Below are positions 22,019-30,500 of a DNA stretch of 37,293 nt, piece after piece (positions within the stretch are counted from its first letter, which is position 1; each line of letters opens with the position of its first letter). The translations under genes were made by a program, and so were the position numbers. The notes beneath the pieces were generated by a model that was not told the DNA's origin, searched no databases, and saw only the letters and a list, made by a program, of their open reading frames with translations. Source of the DNA: a virus; the IMG/VR virus record IMGVR_UViG_3300047170_000057, positions 1 through 37,293 of that record; one strand, given 5' to 3'.

Positions 22019-22821
22019 TGTCGGGCAGCATGATGCCGCAGACGCCGGCCACTCAGACGCCGATGGGTGCGCAGCAGAGCAGCTACTTCCAGTCGATGAC
22101 GCCGGAGCAGCTTCAGGAGACGGCGCTGCGGCTGGGCAGCTCGCCGCAGGGGCAGATGGCGCAGCGCATCCTGGCGCAAAAGCGGATCATGGGCGCCAAC
22201 CAGCCGGCCGCCACACCCGAGCAGCCGGCAGCCGCCAACTTGCCGCAGAGCTATTCCGATGGCGGCACCGCACGCGGTGGGGCGGGGTTCGCCTCGGGTG
22301 GTTCCCTGAACACCTCGACCGGCGGCGTCGATATGAGCGAGCGCGGGATTTCCAGCGGCTTCATGAATGGCGCCACCGGCGGGCGCACCGACAACGCCAA
22401 CATCAATCCGCAGGCCGACAGCTACGTGCTGCCGGCCGATGTCGTCTCGGGTCTGGGCGAGGGCAACAGCCTGGCCGGTGCGCGGGCCATCCAGGAAGCC
22501 TTGAGCACCGGTCCGCATGGTGTGCCGCTGCCCTCGGCGCGCGGCAACGGCATGGGCATGCCGGCGCGGCATCTGCTGCCGGCGGGGTCGGCGGCTGGTG
22601 GGCGCGCGACTGGCCAGCAGGGCTTTGCCGCCGGCGGCGACGTGCCAAGGGTGCCGATCGTGGCCGCCAGCGGGGAATACATCATCAACGCCGAACAGGT
22701 CCGTGCTATTGGCCGCGGCGATGTCGGCCGGGGTCACCGAATCCTTGACGCCTTCGTCAAGCACGTGCGCGGCCGGACGATCAAGGAAATGGGCAAGCTC
22801 AAAGGCCCGGTGAAAGACTGA
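22018..22821 (+). CDS. Putative internal or minor virion protein with GFAxGG motifs
   Basis: ATG 22018 overlaps the preceding TAA. The 267-residue protein has a Met/Gln-rich N terminus (MSGSMMPQTPATQTP), a helix YFQSMTPEQLQETALRLG, and then SYSDGGTARGGAGFASGG, GGRTDNANINPQADSYVLPADVVSGLGEGNSLAG, GGRATGQQGFAAGG, VPRVPIVAASGEYIINAEQV and a basic C terminus (HRILDAFVKHVRGRTIKEM). 'SYVLPADVVSGLGxGN', 'P(I/V)VAAxGEYxI' and 'LDxFVKHVR' recur in phage proteins of this genomic position. An injected or assembly-linked role is my inference. Confidence 0.65.
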   Translation: MSGSMMPQTPATQTPMGAQQSSYFQSMTPEQLQETALRLGSSPQGQMAQRILAQKRIMGANQPAATPEQPAAANLPQSYSDGGTARGGAGFASGGSLNTSTGGVDMSERGISSGFMNGATGGRTDNANINPQADSYVLPADVVSGLGEGNSLAGARAIQEALSTGPHGVPLPSARGNGMGMPARHLLPAGSAAGGRATGQQGFAAGGDVPRVPIVAASGEYIINAEQVRAIGRGDVGRGHRILDAFVKHVRGRTIKEMGKLKGPVKD

Positions 22822-22841
22822 TCCCGCACAAGGAGCTGCGC

Positions 22842-23057
22842 ATGGCCTACCCCTACAGCGACACCGGAACGAGCCAGCCGCATACCATGGTGCACGACGA
22901 GGCTACCCGGCTGGCGGAGCGACTCGGCCTGGCGGGTGTGCTCGCCGCTTCGTTCGGGCGCTGGGAACGGCTGCTGTTTCCGGCGATGAACAAGCTGCTG
23001 GACCGCATCGAGGCGCTGGAGCGCGACCGGCCGCCGCCGACTTTCAATGGTGGATAA
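22842..23057 (+). CDS. Small hypothetical protein
   Basis: ATG 22842 has AAGGAG at 22829-22834 with 7-nt spacing. The 71-residue product, MAYPYSDTGTSQPHTMVHDE, is helical from residue 20 on (ATRLAERLGLAGVLAASFGRWERLLF; LLDRIEALERD). It overlaps the following acetyltransferase gene by 11 nt. No domain recognised. Confidence 0.6.
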   Translation: MAYPYSDTGTSQPHTMVHDEATRLAERLGLAGVLAASFGRWERLLFPAMNKLLDRIEALERDRPPPTFNGG

Positions 23058-23640
23058 TCCCTACGGGCTGCGCGTTGCGGTGCCGGCCGACGCCGAGGCA
23101 TTGCTGGCCTTCGTGCTGCCGATCTACGAAGAGGACGCGGCGCAGCCGGTGTCCGTCGTCAAGGTGGCGGCGATCGTCGCGCGCTGCATCGCCCGCGACC
23201 GCGCGATTGCCGGCATCGTCACCGGCCCGCACGGCATCGAGGCCAGCGTCGGCGCCACTATCGATGTGTTCGACTACTCGGACGAGCCGCACGCCATGGT
23301 GAAATGGCTGGGCGTGGCGCCGGCGTTCCGCAAGAGCGACCGCGCCGCGCGCATGGTGAGCTATGTCCGCTGGCTGTATGAAACGATGGCCTCGATGGAG
23401 CCGGTGCCGGTGCCGGTGTTCCTGCCGGCGCTGACGACTTCGGAACAGCGCCGCAAGGTGCTACTGTATCAACGTCGGGCTCCGCAGGTGGGCGTGCTGT
23501 ACGCCTTCGGATGCCTTCCTGACAGATCGTTCTTCAATCCTGGCCGCGCCGGTCCCAGGGAAGGCGGCCTGAAGGAAGACATCAGGAGCCCGCCCCTTGT
23601 CCGTCCTTCAGTCCCTTCCATCCCTGCCAGCACTGGCTGA
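23047..23640 (+). CDS. GNAT-type N-acetyltransferase (first of a tandem pair)
   Basis: GNAT enzymes transfer an acetyl group from acetyl-CoA to an amine. The N terminus VAVPADAEALLAFVLPIYEED matches the first GNAT strand-helix, and WLGVAPAFRKSDRAARMVSYVRWLYETM corresponds to motif A, the CoA-pyrophosphate-binding loop, in the 'V.P..R.s..A..L' form common in phage members. The target is unknown. The 197-residue length is inflated by a 40-residue Pro/Arg-rich tail that overlaps the next gene by 44 nt. In another frame the sequence stops near 23571, just before the next ribosome binding site, so a late frameshift is possible. Confidence 0.72.
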   Translation: MVDNPYGLRVAVPADAEALLAFVLPIYEEDAAQPVSVVKVAAIVARCIARDRAIAGIVTGPHGIEASVGATIDVFDYSDEPHAMVKWLGVAPAFRKSDRAARMVSYVRWLYETMASMEPVPVPVFLPALTTSEQRRKVLLYQRRAPQVGVLYAFGCLPDRSFFNPGRAGPREGGLKEDIRSPPLVRPSVPSIPASTG

Positions 23641-24289
23641 TGTCGCGCGGACAGCGCGCCCTTCAGGCGACGACAGTTATGTCGTCGATAACGATGCGCT
23701 GATCCGCCTGGGCGACGGCAGTCCGGCAAGGGGCCGGGCGCGGCTTCGCCTGTTGCTGGCCGACGAACGCGAGCGCAAGCCGATCAGCGGGCCGGTGATC
23801 AAGCCCGCCAGCGTCCGGCTGGCGACGATCCGCGACGAGCCCGCCATCCTGGACCTGCTGCTGGCCGACCTGGCGGAGAACGCATCCAAGGTCGCCACGC
23901 CTTCAATCTCGCAGATCATGCGCCAGGTCGAGCCCGGCACCCGTCAGCAAGGCGCCTTCGTGCCGGTGATCGACGGCGACGACGCCAAGCCGGTCGCAGT
24001 CGCCATTCTCCACCCGCAGAAATGGTGGTGGTCCGACACGATCTATCTGTCCGAAACCGTGATGTATGTCGCGCCGGAGGCTCGCAAGGGGCACGCCGGG
24101 CGCGACCTGCTTCAGTACGAGTGCTGGTTGTCGGACCAGATGAGCGCGGAGATCGGCCAGCGGATTTTCGTGCTCGCCGGGGTCACCGCTACGCGGCGCG
24201 GCCGAACCAAGCTGCGGCTCTACTCACGCCACATGAACCCGGTGGGCGGATTTCTGATCTACCCGGCGATTGACGGGATGACGCTATGA
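23597..24289 (+). CDS. GNAT-type N-acetyltransferase (second of the pair)
   Basis: The TTG start at 23597 is favoured by AGGAG at 23584-23588 with 8-nt spacing; no other start lies near in frame. After an unrelated 70-residue N-terminal part, VRLATIRDEPAILDLLLADLAENA begins the GNAT fold. Next comes a segment around GAFVPVIDG, then MYVAPEARKGHAGRDLLQYECWLSDQM as motif A. It finishes with FVLAGVTATRRGRTKLRLYSR, the strand-helix that closes the fold. It resembles the upstream protein in order, suggesting an old duplication. Substrate unknown; acetylation of host proteins, aminoacyl-tRNA or small molecules are all possible. Confidence 0.75.
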   Translation: MSVLQSLPSLPALADVARTARPSGDDSYVVDNDALIRLGDGSPARGRARLRLLLADERERKPISGPVIKPASVRLATIRDEPAILDLLLADLAENASKVATPSISQIMRQVEPGTRQQGAFVPVIDGDDAKPVAVAILHPQKWWWSDTIYLSETVMYVAPEARKGHAGRDLLQYECWLSDQMSAEIGQRIFVLAGVTATRRGRTKLRLYSRHMNPVGGFLIYPAIDGMTL

Positions 24290-24408
24290 TCGAGGGAAGC
24301 AAGGCTTACCGAGATCAGGCCGCGAAGCGGACTGATGTGCCGGAAGGCGTCTGCCGCACTGGCGAGCGCGCGAGCCTCGGAGTGAATGAGCGCCGGAGGC
24401 GATCATGA
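24286..24408 (+). CDS. 40-residue coupled mini-gene
   Basis: An open frame of 40 codons (MIEGSKAYRDQAAKRTDVPE, with a basic end NERRRRS) fits exactly between two genes. Its ATG overlaps the previous stop (ATGA, 24286-24289), and its TGA overlaps the next ATG (ATGA, 24405-24408). This double coupling, typical of the operon, is the main evidence; a GGAGG at 24395-24399 inside it serves the next gene. The product is strongly basic and would be missed by usual length cut-offs. No function can be assigned. Confidence 0.5.
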   Translation: MIEGSKAYRDQAAKRTDVPEGVCRTGERASLGVNERRRRS

Positions 24409-27400
24409 GCGGCGGCGGCGGGACCAACACATCCACGTCGAGCAATGCGCCGCCGGCGCAGTACCTGCAAGCTTACTCGGCGGTCAACCAGGCGGCACAG
24501 AAAGCGGCTACGGCGCCCTACCAGCCTTACACGGGCAATCTTCAGGCCAGTTTCAGCCCGTTGCAGCAGCAAGGGTTCAACACCGTCGCCTCGACGCAGG
24601 GGGAGCAGGCGCCTTACCTGAGCACCGCGGCGCAGGACTTCTCGAATGCCACGGCGCCGCTGACAGCCACCAGCCAGCCCTACGTCAACCAGGCGCAGTC
24701 CGGCTTTTCCGGAGCGGCCAACGCCAATCTGCAAGGTTCGATCGCGCCGTACGCCGCTGCCGCCGCGCAGAACTACGCCGCCGGCTCGCGGCAACTGACG
24801 CCGCAGCAATACAGCGGTCAGGCTTTGCAGCAATACGAAAGCCCCTACACGCAGCAGGTGGTCAACAGCACGCAGGCGCAGTTCAACAACCAGAACGCGC
24901 AGGCGCAGACCCAGCTTGCCGGCAACGCGGCCTCGCAGGGCGCGCTGGGCGGCGACCGGGTTGGCGTGGCGCAGGGCGTGCTGGCCGGACAGCAGCAGAG
25001 CGCGCAGGCGCCGGTGATCGCCGGGCTGGAGAACACCGGCTTCCAGCAGGCGCAGCAGGAGTTCAATCAGCAGCAGCAGACCAACCTGACGGCGCAGCAG
25101 CAGAGCGAGGCGCTGAAGCAGCAGGCGGCGCAGGGCTATGCCGGGCTGGGCACCCAGGCGTTGACGGCGGCGCAGCAGCAGGCGGCGCTGCAAGAACAGA
25201 GCGCCACCGGAGAGGCGGGCCTGGGCAGCCAGGAACTGAGCGCCGCGCAGTCGCAGGGCTGGTTGAACAGCCAGGCCGGATCGGGCTTTGCCGGGCTGGG
25301 CAATGAGGCGCTGTCCGGCACGCTGTCGCAGGCCAACGCGGAACTCGGCGCCGGCGGCACGCAGCAGGCCCAGGCGCAGACCGCGCTGAACATTCCCTAC
25401 GAGCAGTATCTGGCGCAGCAGAGCTACCCGTTCCAGAGCATCGGCTGGCTGGCCAACATCGCCGAGGGGCTGGGCGGCGCGTCGGGCGGCACCAGCACGA
25501 GCACGACGCCGGCCGCCTCGATCGGCTCGCAACTCGGCGGGCTGGCGACGGGAACCGCTGGTGTCCTTGGTCAGACCGGGGCGTTCGGGTCTTCGGCGAA
25601 TGGCTACAATGGCTGGCTGACCGGCAGTGGCAGCAGCGCCAATGGCAGCGGCTACAGCTCGGCGCTCAGCAGCGACTGGAGCAACAGCGGCGCCGGCTTC
25701 ACCAACCGCGGCGGACGCGTCACCGGCGGCTTCGCCAACGGCGGCGGCGTGCCGGACGTGGCGGTGAACGGCTTTGGCGTCGGCGGTGCGCCCGGCTCGC
25801 AGAACGTGCTGGTGGGCGGCAGCGGCGTGCCGCAGATCGGCTCCGTCGTGCCGGGCGCGTCGGGGCTTGGCGATGCCCCGACAACCGGCGGCACGTCCCT
25901 GATGAACAAGGACTACGGCACGACTACGACTACCAGCGGCGGTGGCGGCGGCGCACTCGCCGGACTGAAAAGCCTCTTCAACACCGCGGCGGGGATCGGC
26001 GTCGGGATCGCCACCAGCAACCCGTACGCCGGGGCGGCGACATCCACCGGACTGGGCGTGCTTGGCGCCAACCGGGGCGGCACGGTCGGCTTCGGCCATA
26101 ACGGCGTCTTGCACCGCGCGCCGGGCGGTTACGTTCCGGTCGCGCCGGCCGGCTTTGCCGCGGGGGGCGCCAGCCCGATTAACCTGCGCGGGTTTGCCGA
26201 CGCCGGACCGGTCACGGTGCTCGATCCGGATGATCCCGCGGCGCTGGGCCTCGGCGACAGCGGCGTGCCGGACGGGCCGATGGGCAGGACGGCGCTCGGC
26301 TTTGGCAAACCGCCACCGGCCGCTCTGGATAACGACCGCCTGAACCCGCCGCCAGTGCCGGACCTGGGGGTGCCAGCACGGACCACCGATGACGCAGCGC
26401 CGCCGGCCGCAGCGCCAGCTTCCGCGGCTTCGTCACCTGATCCGGGGGCGCCGTCGTCCTGGCAGGACGAGCCGCTTTCCGTGGCTGGCAAACCACCGCC
26501 GGCCGGTGGCTTCAGTCGGGCGCCGCCACCGGCGGGCCTGGCAGCGTCACCGCCAGGCCAGGCGCCGGCGCAAGCGGACGCTCCGAGCCCGGTCTATCAC
26601 AGCATCGCCGGCGATCATGGCGCCTCGCTCGGGAGCGACCGCGCAGTGACCGACAACCGGGCGAGCCCGTGGGCGGCGCTGGCAACCGCCGGCTTCGCGA
26701 TGGCCGCCGGCCGCTCGCCGCACGCGCTGGAGAACATCGGCGCCGGCGCGCTGGCGGGCGAGGAAGAATATATCTCCGACGACAAATCGGCCAAGCAACT
26801 GGCCGCCTCGGTCGATGAGAAGCGGGCGCAGATCGCCTCGACCCAGGCGTATCAGCAGGCCATGCTGGACACGCGCGGTGACAAGACCAGCGCCGTGCTG
26901 CTGGCCGCGCAGCAGCGCACGCAGGAGATGTCCGAGCGCAACAGTCAGATGATGGCGATCGCCGTGCTGAAGGCGTCCGAGTCGGCCTCCCGTGCCGGCG
27001 GACGTCTCAGCCCCGCCGACCTGATGAGCGCCGCGGCGGATTCACTGAAGGGGCAGATCAACCCCGCCACCGGCCAGGAATACACGCCGATGGAGCGGTA
27101 TCACGCGGCCAATAACGTCACTGCCACGAATGACTTTCATCAGCAGGCCCTGGACCAGAAAACCACCCACGACGCGGCGTTGCAGACGCATCGCGACTGG
27201 CAGGAGACGCACGGCGACGCCACGACGGATGAGACGAACCGGCACAATCAGCAGATGGAGAGTCTGGGCCTGAGCCGGCAGGATTTGGGTCTGATCGAGG
27301 CGACCAAAGGCCCCACCGGACAGCCCACGATGACGGTGCCGCAGGCGCACGCCACCACCAGCAGCGTGCGGGCGCTGAATGCGCCGGCCGGCGGCTTTGG

Positions 27401-27536
27401 CACGGCGCCGCCCGCCGCGGTCCAGGCGCCGCCGCCTGATGCCGTCGCGCACCTCAAGGCCAACCCCAATCTGTCGCAGGCGTTCGACCAGAAATACGGC
27501 ACCGGTGCGGCCGGCGCGGCGCTGGCGACACCATGA
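24405..27536 (+). CDS. Gln/Ala-rich internal virion (putative ejection) protein
   Basis: The 1043-residue protein has GGAGG 5 nt before ATG 24405. Residues 1-360 are Gln/Ala/Asn-rich: PYQPYTGNLQASFSPLQQQG, then QYESPYTQQVVNSTQAQFNN and AGNAASQGALGGDRVGVAQ. Near-repeats of 'GxAGLGxxxLxxxxxQ' follow. The middle has Gly-rich NRGGRVTGGFANGGG and NRGGTVGFGHNG motifs and a Pro/Ala linker. WAALATAGFAMAAGRSPHAL is a possible membrane-active helix, and the C-terminal third is charged coiled coil. It ends HLKANPNLSQAFDQKYGTGA. Similar proteins sit next to giant polyvalent genes in other phages. An internal or DNA-ejection role is inferred. ATGA overlap joins it to the giant gene. Confidence 0.65.
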   Translation: MSGGGGTNTSTSSNAPPAQYLQAYSAVNQAAQKAATAPYQPYTGNLQASFSPLQQQGFNTVASTQGEQAPYLSTAAQDFSNATAPLTATSQPYVNQAQSGFSGAANANLQGSIAPYAAAAAQNYAAGSRQLTPQQYSGQALQQYESPYTQQVVNSTQAQFNNQNAQAQTQLAGNAASQGALGGDRVGVAQGVLAGQQQSAQAPVIAGLENTGFQQAQQEFNQQQQTNLTAQQQSEALKQQAAQGYAGLGTQALTAAQQQAALQEQSATGEAGLGSQELSAAQSQGWLNSQAGSGFAGLGNEALSGTLSQANAELGAGGTQQAQAQTALNIPYEQYLAQQSYPFQSIGWLANIAEGLGGASGGTSTSTTPAASIGSQLGGLATGTAGVLGQTGAFGSSANGYNGWLTGSGSSANGSGYSSALSSDWSNSGAGFTNRGGRVTGGFANGGGVPDVAVNGFGVGGAPGSQNVLVGGSGVPQIGSVVPGASGLGDAPTTGGTSLMNKDYGTTTTTSGGGGGALAGLKSLFNTAAGIGVGIATSNPYAGAATSTGLGVLGANRGGTVGFGHNGVLHRAPGGYVPVAPAGFAAGGASPINLRGFADAGPVTVLDPDDPAALGLGDSGVPDGPMGRTALGFGKPPPAALDNDRLNPPPVPDLGVPARTTDDAAPPAAAPASAASSPDPGAPSSWQDEPLSVAGKPPPAGGFSRAPPPAGLAASPPGQAPAQADAPSPVYHSIAGDHGASLGSDRAVTDNRASPWAALATAGFAMAAGRSPHALENIGAGALAGEEEYISDDKSAKQLAASVDEKRAQIASTQAYQQAMLDTRGDKTSAVLLAAQQRTQEMSERNSQMMAIAVLKASESASRAGGRLSPADLMSAAADSLKGQINPATGQEYTPMERYHAANNVTATNDFHQQALDQKTTHDAALQTHRDWQETHGDATTDETNRHNQQMESLGLSRQDLGLIEATKGPTGQPTMTVPQAHATTSSVRALNAPAGGFGTAPPAAVQAPPPDAVAHLKANPNLSQAFDQKYGTGAAGAALATP

Positions 27537-30500
27537 ACCCGTTCGATCAGTTCGACGCGCCGGTCGCCACCGCGGCGCCGCCGGCCAATCCGTTCGATGT
27601 CTTCGACGCCAAGCCTGTCGCGGCGACGGCGCGGCCCTCAGGCGACACGCAACCGGCGCGCTTCGATCCCAGGGCAGCGCCGCCGCCGGCCGCCGATCCG
27701 ACCGACGCCGGGCCGCATGACGAGTTCGGACTGCCGGTACGCTCGATCTTGCCGGATGTGTCGGACAATCAGCCGTTGCCGCAGGGCAGCATGGGCTTCG
27801 ACCGCGCCTATACGCCGGGCTGGGACTGGCAAATGCCCGGCCAGACCGAGCAGGCGCGGCAGCGGAACTTTGTGCCTGATCGGGACAGTGGCATCGACAC
27901 ACTGAAGGTGCCAGGGCAAGGCGTCGATGCGCCGGCGCGCGATCCGAAGAAGGCCTACGAACCAGCGGTCAACGTGCCGGGGCAAAGCTGGAATACGGCG
28001 GTCTACAACAGCACGCTGCAAAATCTGACATCCAGTGCTGCCGGGGCATTCATCGGCACACCCGGTGAACTCTACCGTGCCGGCCAGTCTGGTGTCGCGA
28101 CCGAGGTCTTGCGCCACATAGACGACATTGACCAAGGCAAGACCGATCAGTCGTGGTCTGTTTCCAACCCCGTAAAATATCAGGTCGCGGCCTATCTGAG
28201 CGCGTCACCCGATCAGCGGCAGCAGATGAAGGCTGACCTGATCGCCCGCGCCGCGTCCGCCGATCAGCCGAACGCCGCGACCACGCTGAGCGACAATATC
28301 GGCGCGTGGGGACAGCAACAGTTTCCGGTCGCCACCGCGAACCAGGGCTTTGGCACCAAAGCCGGCGGGATGGCTGGCTCGTTCATTCCCATGGTCGCCG
28401 CCGGCGCGGCCCTTGGCCCGGAGGCCGGCTTGGCGGTGGCCGGCTTGCAGACGTACCACGGCGCCAGGGCGGAGGCTGTTGCCAAGGGCGCCACGCCGCA
28501 GCAGGCAGACCAGGCGGCGACTTATTCGGCGCTGTCCACGATGGGTATCTTTGCGCTGCCGTTTGGCATGGCCGCGAAGTCGGTGCTGCCCGAGCTGAGC
28601 AGCGGCATGCTGAAATCCATCCTGGAAACGGGCGTCAAGGGCGGCGAATTCAGCGTTGCCGGTGCGGTGTCGCAGGCCACCGACAACGCCATCAAGAAGA
28701 AGGTTTACGACCCCAACCAGTCGTTGACCGAGGGCGTACTGGAAGCTGGCGTGGCGGGTGCCTTGACCGGGGCCGCGTTCGGTGTGCCGGGCATGGTCGA
28801 TGCCACGGGCCGCGCGATCAATAGGGCGCGGCAACCCGCTGCCAACGAGGCGTTCCAGGCGTTCTATCGCGCACAGCGAGGGGCCGCGAACGAGGCGAAT
28901 GCGTGGGATGAGCCTCGGCCGCCGGGACCGCAGGGGCAACTGGCCGGGCCGGGCTCGACACCGCCGGGAGGCGAGCCGCCCGCACCATCCGCACCGCCGG
29001 GACCAAGAACGCCGCCGCCTGGTCCTGCCGCGCCGGCCGGGCCAACCGCGCCTGTGCCAAGTGCTCCGGTCGGGAAGCCGCCTGACGTGCCGAGCCCGGC
29101 CGCACCCGGTCCAGCGGCACCACCTGCTGTCACGCCGACCCCGACGATACGGACACCGGCGCAGATTCAGCAGGCCGAAGGTGTCGGCTACAATCAGGCG
29201 GTCCAGATACAGGCCCAGGAAAAGGCCGCCGCCGCCGCGGCTGCCGCCCCGCCTGCCGCCACGCCGCCCGGCCCGCATGACGTGCTGGCGAACATCGCGG
29301 CCGGCAAAGACCCGCAGACGCCGGTTCCGGCGGCTCCGCCAGCCACGCCGGTTGCGCCCGCCCCTCAAGCTGCGCCAGCGCCGGTTGTGCCACCACCGGT
29401 TGCTGCGCTGCCCCAAACTCCGACCGAGCCGCCGGCTGCACCGCCGCCCACACCGCCGCCCGAGGTAAAGCCGGCCGAACTGCCGCCGCCCATGGAAGCG
29501 GTGACGTCGCATGCTCCGCCTGCCGCCCCGAGTGCTAAGCAGGAAATCGCCGCGCCGGACAAGCCAGCCGTGTTGCCTGCCGCGCCGGACAAGCCTCCGG
29601 TTCAGGAGACCATACCAGACAGCCTCTCTGCGCTGACGCCCGAGACGGTCACCCACACCACCAAGAAGGGCAAGGTGCTCACCGGCACGCTTCGCCCCGA
29701 CCTGGATTTTGCCGGCGCCAAGGCGCTCGACCCTTACGCCTTCAAGAAGGACGGCGGCTGGTTCATCCGCACCCCGGCAAGCGCAGCCGCACCGGCCGAG
29801 GTCAAGCCGCCCGCCGAACCATCGGCGCCGACAGTGCCGCCTGCACCGCCAGCCGTACGGACGCCGGGGCAAATCCAGCAGCAGGATGGCGTCAACTTCC
29901 AGGATGCGGTGAAGATCCACGCGCAGGAGAAGCAAGCCGCTGCCGCGACTTACGTCACCACGCCGGAGGGTAGCCCGGACCTGGGCAGGATCGACGACAC
30001 CATGGCGGCGGCGATCGGCAGCGCTTCGGCGCCGATCCGCCTGACGAGGGGAGCCGAGGCGCATATCGGCGAGCGGCAAGACGAACTGGCAATGCACGGG
30101 TTTTCAAGCCCGATCGACTTCGTTCAATCAGTCGCCACGCACTTCAGCGAAATTTGGTCCGCGGGCGGGGACTCGCTGATGCTCGTCCGGCGTGTGCCGG
30201 CCGATGGTCGTGAACGGGCTCACAGCCTCTATGTGCTGCTGCAACATAGCGATCCAGGCCGTGCGGGAAGTAGCGCCTACGAAGTGCAAAGCGGCGGAGT
30301 ATTTCGCCGCGCCTACCCCAAGGGGTCTGGCAGAAAGCTGCTTTGGCAAGGTGAGCGCGCGAACATCGACCCCGCCGGCACCGACAGCCGGACGACCCCA
30401 CACCGCCCCCAGCTAACAGGGTCGGAACCAGAAACGATGCACAGCGCGGGGAGCCAAAGCGCGCCAGATGTAGGCAACGCGGACGCTGAAGGCAACAAAC

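Noticed and set aside
28782-29468. Plus-strand 228-codon frame inside the giant gene
   Set aside because: It reads the Pro/Ala linker out of frame and gives Arg/Pro repeats; no ribosome binding site or plausible protein sequence, unlike the nested frame at 31068.
28205-30097. 630-codon minus-strand frame opposite the giant gene
   Set aside because: Antisense shadow of a GC-rich gene; the product is Arg/Gly/Trp low complexity without domain signatures, while the plus strand has clear motifs.
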